From assembly GCA_016699675.1 (NCBI GenBank), contig CP064985.1:3038001-3102000 (forward strand): 64,000 bases of DNA, written 5' to 3'. The translations under genes were made by a program, and so were the position numbers. Below are positions 36,395-44,056 of the stretch, one piece after another (positions within the stretch are counted from its first letter, which is position 1; every line of letters starts with the position of its first letter). This DNA is from Austwickia sp. (lineage in GTDB: Bacteria; Actinomycetota; Actinomycetes; Actinomycetales; Dermatophilaceae). A model generated the notes under the pieces. That model searched no databases. It had not been told where the DNA came from and saw nothing but the letters and a program-made list of their open reading frames with translations.

Positions 36395-37240
36395 GTGCTC
36401 ATCGACCTGCACGCCCACACCACGGCCAGCGACGGGACGGACACCCCGGCCCAGCTGATGGCTGCCGCAGCCGAGCGCGGCCTCGACGTCGTGGCGATCA
36501 CGGACCACGACTCCACCGCAGGGTGGGCCGAGGCGACGCGCGAGGCCACCGCGCACGGCGTACGGCTCGTGCGTGGCATCGAACTGTCCTGTACGGCGGG
36601 CGGGATCTCCCTGCACGTCCTGGGCTACCTGCACGACCCGACGTACGCGCCGCTCCTGCAGGAGATCGACAAGGCCCGGTCCAGCCGGGTGGACCGCGCC
36701 CGCCGGATCACCGAGAACCTGGCCGCCGACGTGCCGATCAGCTACGACGAGGTGCTGGCGCAGGTCACCGGGTCGGCGACGGTGGGGCGCCCGCACATCG
36801 CCGACGCGCTCGTCGCGGGCGGCGTGGTGGCGGATCGCGACGAGGCGTTCGCGCGCTTCCTGTACGACGGGTCGCCCTACGGCGCAAAGCATTACGCGCC
36901 CAGCGCCGTCGCCGGCGTGCGGCTGATCATCGCTGCCGGGGGCGTGCCGGTCATGGCCCACCCGTTCGCGGCCAAGCGCGGCCGGATCGTCGCCAACGAG
37001 GTGATCGAGGAGATGGCCGCGGCGGGACTGGTGGGGTTGGAGGCGCACCACCCCGACCACACGCCGGAGCAGGAGGCGCACACCCTCGACCTCGCCCGAG
37101 CTTTAGGTCTGCTCGTGACCGGCTCCAGCGATTACCACGGCACCGGAAAGAGCAATCGGCTGGCGGACCGGACCACCCCGCGCGACGTGTACGAGGCGCT
37201 GCTCGGCCGGCCGACGGCGACGGCAGTGGTGCAGGAATGA
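36395..37240 (+). CDS. PHP-domain phosphoesterase, RNase AM/YciV type
   Basis: The 281-residue protein has the PHP metal motifs DLHAHTTASDGTDTPAQL (first), AITDHDSTAGW (second), PVMAHPFAAK (third) and SSDYHGTGK (fourth). This composition matches the YciV/TrpH group, 3',5'-nucleotide bisphosphatases and 5'-3' exoribonucleases that mature RNA 5' ends. It starts at GTG 36395 directly after a -10 box and overlaps marC by 4 nt (ATGA). Confidence 0.9.
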   Translation: MLIDLHAHTTASDGTDTPAQLMAAAAERGLDVVAITDHDSTAGWAEATREATAHGVRLVRGIELSCTAGGISLHVLGYLHDPTYAPLLQEIDKARSSRVDRARRITENLAADVPISYDEVLAQVTGSATVGRPHIADALVAGGVVADRDEAFARFLYDGSPYGAKHYAPSAVAGVRLIIAAGGVPVMAHPFAAKRGRIVANEVIEEMAAAGLVGLEAHHPDHTPEQEAHTLDLARALGLLVTGSSDYHGTGKSNRLADRTTPRDVYEALLGRPTATAVVQE

Positions 37241-37845
37241 ACCTGGACACGGGCTTCTTTGGCTCGGTGTTCATCAGCCTGCTCGTGATCCTCGACCCGC
37301 CCGGGGCATTGCCGGTCTTCCTGAGCCTGACGAAGTCGTACAAGAAGCACGACCGCCAGGCCGTCGCCGCTCGCGCGTCCGTGGTGGCCTTCGGGGTGCT
37401 CCTGACGTTCGCCCTGGTGGGGGAGCAGATCCTGCAGTATCTCAAGATCTCCGTCCCCGCCCTGCAGGTCTCCGGGGGCCTGCTGCTCCTGCTCATCGGG
37501 CTGGAGCTGCTCATGGGCAAGGAGGACGCCGACGCCGACGTGGCCCGCACGAACATCGCCCTGGTCCCGCTCGCCGTGCCGCTGTTCGCCGGGCCTGGGG
37601 TCATCGTCACGATCATGGTGTCGATGCAGCGGGCGCACACCATGGGACAGCGCGCCTCGATCATCCTGGCGCTGGCTGCGGCGATGGCGGTCGTCTACCT
37701 GTCGATGCGGTACGCCGGCGCCATCCACCGGGTGCTTCGCGAGGGCGGGACCACGCTGGTCAGCCGGATTGCGGGGCTGCTGTGTGCGGCGATCGCCGTG
37801 CAGATGATGGCGGACGGCATCATCGGCTTCGTGCACTCGGCCTGA
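37237..37845 (+). CDS. MarC-family membrane protein
   Basis: The 202-residue protein has six hydrophobic helices. Family features are VILDPPGALPVFLSLTKSY near the N-terminus and ALVPLAVPLFAGPGVIVTIM in the second half. The family function is unknown; E. coli MarC is not needed for multiple antibiotic resistance despite its name. Its ATG overlaps the PHP stop, so the two are co-translated. Confidence 0.92.
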   Translation: MNLDTGFFGSVFISLLVILDPPGALPVFLSLTKSYKKHDRQAVAARASVVAFGVLLTFALVGEQILQYLKISVPALQVSGGLLLLLIGLELLMGKEDADADVARTNIALVPLAVPLFAGPGVIVTIMVSMQRAHTMGQRASIILALAAAMAVVYLSMRYAGAIHRVLREGGTTLVSRIAGLLCAAIAVQMMADGIIGFVHSA

Positions 37846-37984
37846 GCAACCGGAGTCGCACGAGACCTGGGCCCGGTCTGCGCTTCGCGGCTCGCAGCGC
37901 GGGTGAGGCCGCTGCCGCGCGTCCACACCCGAGCGGTTGTTCCACAGCACGCGGCGCCTCCCGCGGGCGGCGCACCGGTCTGGT

Positions 37985-37990
37985 TAGCCT
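37985..37990 (+). promoter_or_regulatory. -10 box of the RecB-like nuclease gene
   Basis: TAGCCT lies 6 nt before GTG 37997; leaderless start likely. Confidence 0.45.
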
Positions 37991-37996
37991 GCAGGC

Positions 37997-38923
37997 GTGA
38001 GTGAACCGTCGGCACGGCAGGGCGAGTTCGTGGGGCTGCCCCCGCGGCTGTTCTCGGCGAGCCCCAGCCGGATGCTGACGTGGTTGGACTGCCCCCGCCA
38101 ATACCGGCTGCGCTATCTCGACGTACCGCGTCCCGCGCCGCGACCGCAGCGGGCCCACACGACGGTGGGCACGGTCACCCATACCGTCCTGCGCGACTTT
38201 TGGGACGTGGCGCCGAACGAACGTACGCCGCAGCGGGTTTCGGCCCTCGTCGATGCGCAGTGGACCTCGTTGGGGTTCCGCGACGCCGAGCAGGCCCAGC
38301 GCTGGCGCGAGCGGGTGCGCTGGCAGGTGCTGGCCTATCTCCGCTCGCTGGGGGAGGCCCGCCACTCGCGCCCGGTCGGCACCGAGCGGACCGTCGCGTT
38401 CACCACGGATCGCCTGGCGTTCTCCGGGCGGGTGGACCGGCTCGACGACCGCGACGGGCACCTGGTCGTCGTCGACTACAAGACCGGTCGCCGCCCGTGC
38501 ACCGAGGAGGAGGCGCGGACGTCGCTGGCGCTCGCCCTGTACGCCGTCGGCGCCGCGCGGGTCTTTCGTCGAGACTGCGTTCGCGTCGAGCTGCACCACG
38601 TGCCGACAGGGGCGGTCGTCGCCCACGAGCACACCCCGGAGTCCCTCGCGCGCAAGGTGTCCGAGGCCGATTCGATCGTGCGGGACCTCGTGTCGGCCGA
38701 GCGGGAGTACGCCGTAGCCGGGCGCGATTCGACCATGTTTGCGGCGCGCCCGTCGGCGTTGTGCGGCTGGTGCGATGTTCGGGCGCACTGCCCGGAGGGC
38801 TCGGCCCACGGTGCCGAGATGAGCGACTGGGCGGGCCTGCCCGGCGAGGACGCCGAAAATTCCGGGGCATCTGAGGTGCCCGAGACCGACGAGAGGTGCG
38901 AGGCGCTCAAGACCCAGGGATGA
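37997..38923 (+). CDS. RecB-family PD-(D/E)XK exonuclease with Fe-S type cysteines
   Basis: The 308-residue protein starts with the usual SPSRMLTWLDCPRQYRLRYL. It has a His (VGTVTHTVLRDF), the catalytic FSGRVDRLDD and VVVDYKTGRR motifs, and a C-terminal CGWCDVRAHCPEG. One N-terminal and three C-terminal Cys form the AddB/Cas4-like iron-sulfur staple. It is a stand-alone nuclease domain of the AddB/RecB type, probably for DNA repair, and lacks a helicase domain. It does not look like Cas4; no CRISPR array is present. Confidence 0.88.
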   Translation: MSEPSARQGEFVGLPPRLFSASPSRMLTWLDCPRQYRLRYLDVPRPAPRPQRAHTTVGTVTHTVLRDFWDVAPNERTPQRVSALVDAQWTSLGFRDAEQAQRWRERVRWQVLAYLRSLGEARHSRPVGTERTVAFTTDRLAFSGRVDRLDDRDGHLVVVDYKTGRRPCTEEEARTSLALALYAVGAARVFRRDCVRVELHHVPTGAVVAHEHTPESLARKVSEADSIVRDLVSAEREYAVAGRDSTMFAARPSALCGWCDVRAHCPEGSAHGAEMSDWAGLPGEDAENSGASEVPETDERCEALKTQG

Positions 38924-39022
38924 GGCCGCACTTCAGGCGCTCAAGATCCCCGCGGTGCTCGGAAGGCCCAAGACCCCAAACGCCCGCCGCCCCACTTACC
39001 CGACTGGCGCCCTCTTGTTGGT

Positions 39023-39153
39023 ACTGGCGCCCGCAATGAAGGCGGGCGCCAGTGGGGGAAAGAGGGCGGCAGTCGCGAAGACTGCCTCAGCCGGGGAGCT
39101 CGCTTCAACTGCGAGCTGTCGACTCACTCAGACCTGCTCTGACCCTTCAGAGC
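39023..39153. terminator. array of four perfect stem-loops between convergent genes
   Basis: Stems: 39023-39034 with 39042-39053 (12 bp, ACTGGCGCCCGC); 39068-39074 with 39080-39086 (7 bp); 39097-39103 with 39111-39117 (7 bp); 39136-39142 with 39147-39153 (7 bp, GCTCTGA, loop CCCT). The array lies immediately downstream of the DEAD-box gene and faces the RecB-like gene. The 12-bp one could terminate both; the tandem arrangement is unusual. Confidence 0.65.
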
Positions 39154-39164
39154 CAGAACGGACT

Positions 39165-40748
39165 TCAATCGGCGGTGACCGCCGCGCCGCCGCCACGGGT
39201 GCGGCGCCGCTTGCGGCGGGGCTTGGCCTCGCCATCCGCGCTGGCCTTCCCGTGCTCCTTGGCGCCCTTGTGCTCCTTGGCCTCGCCGCGGCCGTGGCCG
39301 TGGCCCGACGTCTTGCCCTCGCTCGACGTACCGCCTCGGCGCCCCCGCGGCCCGGCGCCGCCGCGGCCCTTGCCTGCGCGGCCACCGGTCTCGCCCAGGT
39401 CCTCCAGCTCCTCGGCATCCAGACCCGCGCGCACGCGGGCCGCCTTGGGCAGCCGACCGGTCACCGACGGGTCGATCTCCAGGTCGCTGTAGAGGTGTTC
39501 GCTGCTGGAATACGTCTCGACCGGCTCGGGGATGCCCAGGTCGAGCGCCTTGTTGATGAGGCCCCAGCGGGGCAGGTCGTCCCAGTCCACGAGGGTGATC
39601 GCGACGCCCGTCTGTCCCGCGCGGCCGGTCCGGCCGGTGCGGTGCAGGTAGGTCTTCTCGTCCTCGGGGCACTGATAGTTCACGACGTGCGTGACGTTCT
39701 CCACGTCGATGCCCCGGGCCGCAACGTCGGTGGCGACGAGCACGTCGACCTTGCCCTTGCGGAAGGCGCGCATGGCCTGCTCACGGGCGCCCTGGCCCAG
39801 GTCGCCGTGCAGCGCGGCCGCCGCGAAGCCGCGGTCGGTGAGCTCCTCGGCCACCTTCGCGGCGGTGCGCTTGGTGCGGGTGAAGACGATCGTCAGCCCG
39901 CGGTCCTTGGCCTGCAGCACGCGGCTCAGCATCTCGACCTTGTCCATGGCGTGCGCGCGGTAGACGAACTGCTCGATCGCCTGCACCGTGCTGCCCTCGT
40001 CGCCCGCGACCATGGCCCGGATGTGCGTCGGTTGGGTCATGTAGCGGCGCGCCAGCGCCACGACGGCGCCCGGCATGGTGGCCGAGAAGAGCATGGTCTG
40101 CCGCGAGGTGGGGGTCTCCGCGAGGATCTTCTCCACGTCAGGCAGGAATCCCAGGTCGAGCATCTCGTCGGCCTCGTCGAGGACCACGGTCCGCACCGAG
40201 TGCAGGTTGAGGTGGCGCTGTTGGTTGAGGTCGATCAGGCGACCCGGCGTACCGACGACCACCTCGACCCCCTTGCCGAGGGCGTCGATCTGGGGCTCGA
40301 ACGCCCTTCCGCCGTAGATGCATTCGACGCGGATGCCGCGGCGCTTGCCGGCCCGGGAGAGGTCGCTGGCGACCTGGACGGCCAGTTCACGGGTGGGGAC
40401 CACCACGAGAGCCTGGGGACGTCCGGGGTAATCCTGCGCGCCGAAACCCTCGTCGCCGGGGGCGATCACCTTGTCCAAAAGCGGTACGCCGAAGCCGAGC
40501 GTCTTGCCGGTGCCCGTCTTGGCCTGACCTATGATGTCGTGTCCGCCCAGGGCCACGGGCAGGGTCATGGCCTGGATGGGGAAGGGGGTGACAATGCCGT
40601 GGTCCGCCAGGGCGGCGACGATGTCGTCGTGCACGCCGAAGCTGCCAAAGGTGACCTCGGGGGCCACGGTGGGGTTCTCGCCGGCGTCGATGGTGGGTAG
40701 GTCGTGCTCGACGTCCGCGGACGTCGAGCTGAGGTGCACTGTGGTCAA
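39165..40748 (-). CDS. DEAD-box RNA helicase (RhlE/DeaD type)
   Basis: The protein is 527 residues. Motifs in order: Q motif region TPFPIQAMTLPVAL, motif I GQAKTGTGKTLGF, Ia PTRELAVQ, II VLDEADEML, III LFSATMP, IV IVFTRTKRTA, V ATDVAARGIDV, VI HRTGRTGRAG. After about residue 430 comes a long basic Gly/Lys/Arg/His-rich tail (PRRKRRRTRGGG) suited to RNA binding. It unwinds RNA in ribosome assembly or mRNA turnover. It is the first gene of the block that is syntenic with mycobacterial Rv3211. Confidence 0.94.
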   Translation of the reverse strand: MTTVHLSSTSADVEHDLPTIDAGENPTVAPEVTFGSFGVHDDIVAALADHGIVTPFPIQAMTLPVALGGHDIIGQAKTGTGKTLGFGVPLLDKVIAPGDEGFGAQDYPGRPQALVVVPTRELAVQVASDLSRAGKRRGIRVECIYGGRAFEPQIDALGKGVEVVVGTPGRLIDLNQQRHLNLHSVRTVVLDEADEMLDLGFLPDVEKILAETPTSRQTMLFSATMPGAVVALARRYMTQPTHIRAMVAGDEGSTVQAIEQFVYRAHAMDKVEMLSRVLQAKDRGLTIVFTRTKRTAAKVAEELTDRGFAAAALHGDLGQGAREQAMRAFRKGKVDVLVATDVAARGIDVENVTHVVNYQCPEDEKTYLHRTGRTGRAGQTGVAITLVDWDDLPRWGLINKALDLGIPEPVETYSSSEHLYSDLEIDPSVTGRLPKAARVRAGLDAEELEDLGETGGRAGKGRGGAGPRGRRGGTSSEGKTSGHGHGRGEAKEHKGAKEHGKASADGEAKPRRKRRRTRGGGAAVTAD

Positions 40749-40976
40749 TGTCGTCTCTCGATCGGGCCCACGGCGAAGAGTCGGGATGGCTCACGCGGCG
40801 CTACGGCGTCGTAGGGCGCCACGCCCGGGGGCGTAGTGCGGAGCCGATCGGAGGTCTTCAATTCCGCGCGTTTCACCCCGCGCGGGTGGGTCGTCGAGCC
40901 GATCGGGCACCGAATGTCCTGTTCATGATACCGCGGCGCCCCAGCCAGTGCGTTCTCGGCGCGGCTCCGGGCGCAC

Positions 40977-41011
40977 CGAGGGGCCCCGGGCAGCACGCCC
41001 GGGGCCCCTCG
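40977..41011. terminator. strong G+C-rich terminator after the GlsB-like gene
   Basis: A perfect 15-bp stem (40977-40991 with 40997-41011) closes a 5-nt AGCAC loop. It is 19 nt downstream of the stop at 41030 on the minus strand. Confidence 0.85.
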
Positions 41012-41029
41012 GCGGTGGCCTGTGAGCCG

Positions 41030-41305
41030 TCAGCGGGTGATCCCGCGACGGCCGGTGACCGACATGTAGACGGCGATGAGGATGGCCGCTACCGCGATTC
41101 CCGCGAGGAACGGGATGATCGCGAAGCCGCCGTTGCTGTTGCTGTAGCCGACCTGGTAGACGATCCACGACCCAATCGCCGAGCCGAGGATGCCAAGGAC
41201 GATCGTCATGAGCACCGAGATGTTCTGGTGACCTGGCATGACCAGACGCGCCAGCGCGCCGATAATCAATCCGCCGATGATGGCGCCGATAATGGTGCCG
41301 ATCAT
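41030..41305 (-). CDS. GlsB/YeaQ/YmgE-family stress membrane protein
   Basis: The 91-residue protein has three hydrophobic helices and the family start IIGAIIGGLIIGALARLVMP, followed by ILGSAIGSWI. These small membrane proteins are linked to stress responses, but the mechanism is unknown. ATG 41305 is chosen over the upstream frame to 41356 because AAGGAGA lies 5 nt before it. It is monocistronic with its own terminator. Confidence 0.88.
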   Translation of the reverse strand: MIGTIIGAIIGGLIIGALARLVMPGHQNISVLMTIVLGILGSAIGSWIVYQVGYSNSNGGFAIIPFLAGIAVAAILIAVYMSVTGRRGITR

Positions 41306-41612
41306 GTTGCTCTCCTTCATGGGCTGTGTGTCGGGGCCCTCCCTGTGGCCCTCCACGGGCTGATTACCCGCTGCCTCGACCCTGACACGCCTCGGCAGGC
41401 AACAGTCTGATCACACGCCCTGGTCAGCCGTGCGTCCCCGTCAAGCGGCCACCTGACGCGCTCAGTGGCGCGTCGTACGGCTGTTTTGCACGACGAACGG
41501 GGTGAAGGCCACGATTCGGACAGTCGACCAACGAGGAATTCGGGTCGGGGCGCAGATGCCACGGTGCGGCCAGCCCCCGGATCGACTCGAGCCGGGGTCG
41601 GCCCGCCGCGGA
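41306..41612. other. intergenic region without a visible gene
   Basis: About 307 bp between two minus-strand genes. It must hold the GlsB-like promoter, but I cannot pick it with confidence. The short open frames on the plus strand look like shadows of the high G+C content. Confidence 0.35.
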
Positions 41613-41837
41613 TCAGAGCATGCCGAATCCCACTCCGCCCTTGCGGGGGGCGCCGATCTCCACGTAGCCGATCGCGGCGCCGTTGACGCACACCACGCCG
41701 CCCTTGGCGTCGGCCAGCCGGAGCATCGAACCCGAACTGGTTGCCTTGGCGATCTCCTTCTCGATCTCCTCGGGAGCCTGCTCCGACTCCAGGGTGAGTT
41801 CCCGGCTGCAGTGCTGCACGCCGATACGGATCTCCAC
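41613..41837 (-). CDS. DUF3107 family protein
   Basis: The 74-residue acidic protein starts MEIRIGVQHCSRELTLES and ends in a Gly-rich GYVEIGAPRKGGVGFGML, the full DUF3107 pattern, a small actinobacterial family (M. tuberculosis Rv3208A). Function is unknown. AAAGGA lies upstream of the ATG. The gene lies downstream of the TetR gene in the same direction, in the mycobacterial order. Confidence 0.9.
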   Translation of the reverse strand: MEIRIGVQHCSRELTLESEQAPEEIEKEIAKATSSGSMLRLADAKGGVVCVNGAAIGYVEIGAPRKGGVGFGML

Positions 41838-41925
41838 GGGGTTGTGTCCTTTCGCTTCAGGGCTGGGCGACCAGTATCACCCGGTGGGCTGGCTGCCGGC
41901 CGCTAGGGCACGCGTCCGCGTCGCG

Positions 41926-42588
41926 TCAGGCCGGGGCCGCGCGCGAGAACAGGGCGTCCACCTCGGCGTACGTCAGCGGCAGCCGCTTGACCCCCTTGAA
42001 GGCGAGCGCTGCCACGAGCCCGGCCGCGCGCTCACGAGGAATGGTCTCCCCGTGCGCCTGCCAGAACCGCGCGGACTGCTGGGCCATGCCGACCATCGCC
42101 GCGGCGAGGAGCCTGGATTCGTCGACGGTGAACTCCGTGTTCGCCTGCATGAGCGGCGCGATGGCCGCCGCGACCGAGGCCTCCACTCGATCCAGCCGCT
42201 CGCGGACCGCCGGGTCGTTGACCAGATCGGATTCGAAAACCAGGCGGTACGGCGTGCGCTCGCGGGAGACGAACTCGAAGTAGGCGTCCATGGTCGCCGC
42301 GACCCGATCGGCCTCGCTGGAGGCCGTCTGAAGGGCGGTCAGCACGGCGGCCGTGAGCTGGTCGTTCGCGTCGTCGAGCAGCGCCAGGTAGAGCTCCATC
42401 TTCCCGGGGAAGTGCTGGTAGAGCACGGGTTTGCTCACGCCCGCCCGCTCGGCGATCTCGTCCATGGCCGCGGCGTGGTATCCCGAGCCGACGAAGACTT
42501 CCTGGGCCGCCTCCAGGAGCTGGGCCCGGCGCGCCTGCCGGCTCAGCCGTGCACCGCGGCCCGCTGGGACTGCATCGTTCGTGGTCAC
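41926..42588 (-). CDS. TetR-family transcriptional regulator
   Basis: The 220-residue protein has a DNA-binding domain at about residues 20-65 (RRAQLLEAAQEVFVGSGYHA, then ISERAGVSKPVLYQHFPGK-like AERAGVSKPVLYQHFPGKME) and a C-terminal ligand and dimerisation domain. GTG 42588 is chosen because GAAGGAG precedes it by 4 nt; the open frame to 42705 has no such site. It is divergent from moeZ with 67 bp between starts and is the counterpart of Rv3208. Confidence 0.9.
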   Translation of the reverse strand: MTTNDAVPAGRGARLSRQARRAQLLEAAQEVFVGSGYHAAAMDEIAERAGVSKPVLYQHFPGKMELYLALLDDANDQLTAAVLTALQTASSEADRVAATMDAYFEFVSRERTPYRLVFESDLVNDPAVRERLDRVEASVAAAIAPLMQANTEFTVDESRLLAAAMVGMAQQSARFWQAHGETIPRERAAGLVAALAFKGVKRLPLTYAEVDALFSRAAPA

Positions 42589-42642
42589 GTCGCTCCTTCG
42601 GCCGTGGGGCGGGGGCCCTTTGGTGCCGTCAATCCTAGCCAG

Positions 42643-42648
42643 TAACCT
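42643..42648 (+). promoter_or_regulatory. -10 box of moeZ
   Basis: TAACCT lies 7 nt before ATG 42656, in the short divergent region shared with the TetR gene. Confidence 0.4.
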
Positions 42649-42655
42649 CCCCGGC

Positions 42656-43906
42656 ATGGAGTCGAGTACGCCAAGGTCGGGCGGCATTGCGGGTGGTGGG
42701 CTCACCGCCCGCGAGCGGGAACGGTATGCCCGGCACCTCCTCCTGCCCGGGGTGGGACTCGCCGGACAGGAGCGGCTGGCCGCCGCCCGGGTGCTGGTCG
42801 TGGGCGCCGGGGGACTGGGCAGCCCCGTCCTGACCTACCTCGCCGCCGCGGGCGTGGGCGTGCTGGGCGTCGTCGACGACGACATCGTGGACGTGACGAA
42901 CCTGCAGCGCCAGGTCGTGCATGGCACGGCCGACCTGGGCCGGCCGAAGGTGGACTCGGCGGCGGACCGGATCGCGGACCTCAACCCGCATGTGGTGATC
43001 GAGCGACATCAGGTGCGGTTGTCCGCGGCGACCGCGGTGGACCTGCTGACGCCGTACGACGTGGTCGTGGACGCCACGGACAACTTCCCGGCGCGCTACC
43101 TGCTCTCGGATGCGTGCGTGCTGGTGGGCCGCCCGCTGGTGTGGGGAGCGGTGGCTCGATTCGACGGTCAGGTGAGCGTGTGGTGGCCGAGTTCCGTCGG
43201 TCGCGGCCGCTCCGGTCCGTGCTATCGGTGCGTCTTTCCGCGGCCGCCCGCGCCCGGTTCGGTTCCGTCGTGCGCGGAGGGCGGCGTGTTAGGCGTGCTG
43301 CCGGGGGTGATCGGGACGTTGCAGGCCACCGAGGTGCTCAAGATCCTGCTCGGCGTGGGGGAACCGCTGGTGGGGCGGATGCTGGTGTACGACGCACTGG
43401 CCGCCAGGGTCGGCACGGTGCCGCTGGCGGCCCATCCCGCGTGCCCTTCGTGCTCGCCGGGTGCCGAGGTGCGGCTGGTCGATCTGGACGAGGCCTGCGC
43501 GGCGCTCGACGTACGAGGTGTCGACGAACCGGCAGTCAACGGCACAGGTGCGCCGACGCAGCCTGGCGGCGAGTCGGTTCCGCAGGTCGCCCCGGCCGTC
43601 GCCGCCGCACGCCTGGCCGGGCCGTCGGCGCCGCTGCTGGTCGACGTCCGGGAGGCGGCGGAACGGGAGATCGTCAAGCTGCCGGCGCCGGAGGAACTCT
43701 GGGTTCCCCTCGGATCGCTCCGCGCCTCGGCCCGGCTGCCCGGCGTCGGCACCGATCGGGAGCTGCTCGTGTACTGCCGGTCCGGGGTCCGGTCCGCCGA
43801 GGCCGTGGCCCTCCTTCGGGCGGCGGGGTACGTCGGGGCGGTCAACGTGGCCGGCGGTCTGTTGGGCTGGCGGACCGAGGTGGACGCGCAGATTCCGGCG
43901 TACTGA
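42656..43906 (+). CDS. moeZ: adenylyltransferase/sulfurtransferase MoeZ
   Basis: The 416-residue protein fuses a ThiF/MoeB adenylation domain (ATP motif VLVVGAGGLGSPVLTYLA, RYARHLLLPGVG, zinc pairs CYRC and CPSC) to a C-terminal rhodanese domain with active Cys in YCRSGVRSAE. It adenylates the C-terminus of sulfur-carrier proteins and loads sulfur for molybdopterin, thiamine or cysteine synthesis. Actinobacterial MoeZ is known to serve several carriers. The usual DATDNFPARYL loop is present. Confidence 0.94.
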   Translation: MESSTPRSGGIAGGGLTARERERYARHLLLPGVGLAGQERLAAARVLVVGAGGLGSPVLTYLAAAGVGVLGVVDDDIVDVTNLQRQVVHGTADLGRPKVDSAADRIADLNPHVVIERHQVRLSAATAVDLLTPYDVVVDATDNFPARYLLSDACVLVGRPLVWGAVARFDGQVSVWWPSSVGRGRSGPCYRCVFPRPPAPGSVPSCAEGGVLGVLPGVIGTLQATEVLKILLGVGEPLVGRMLVYDALAARVGTVPLAAHPACPSCSPGAEVRLVDLDEACAALDVRGVDEPAVNGTGAPTQPGGESVPQVAPAVAAARLAGPSAPLLVDVREAAEREIVKLPAPEELWVPLGSLRASARLPGVGTDRELLVYCRSGVRSAEAVALLRAAGYVGAVNVAGGLLGWRTEVDAQIPAY

Positions 43907-44056
43907 ACGGCCGGACGGCTTCTGCCCGTGCGGCGCCGGCCGAGGATCCCCGGCGGCTGCCTTGCTCGAGGTCGGGTAGCGCTCCCGACCAGGGACGATG
44001 CCGACGGCTGAGGCCGACGGCTGAGCGTTGTCGGTGCCCGGTGCTGGAATCGGCCC

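Noticed and set aside
37997..38923. RecB-like nuclease as a Cas4 with CRISPR nearby
   Set aside because: No repeat-spacer array or other cas gene is in the window; stand-alone RecB-like nucleases are common in actinobacteria.
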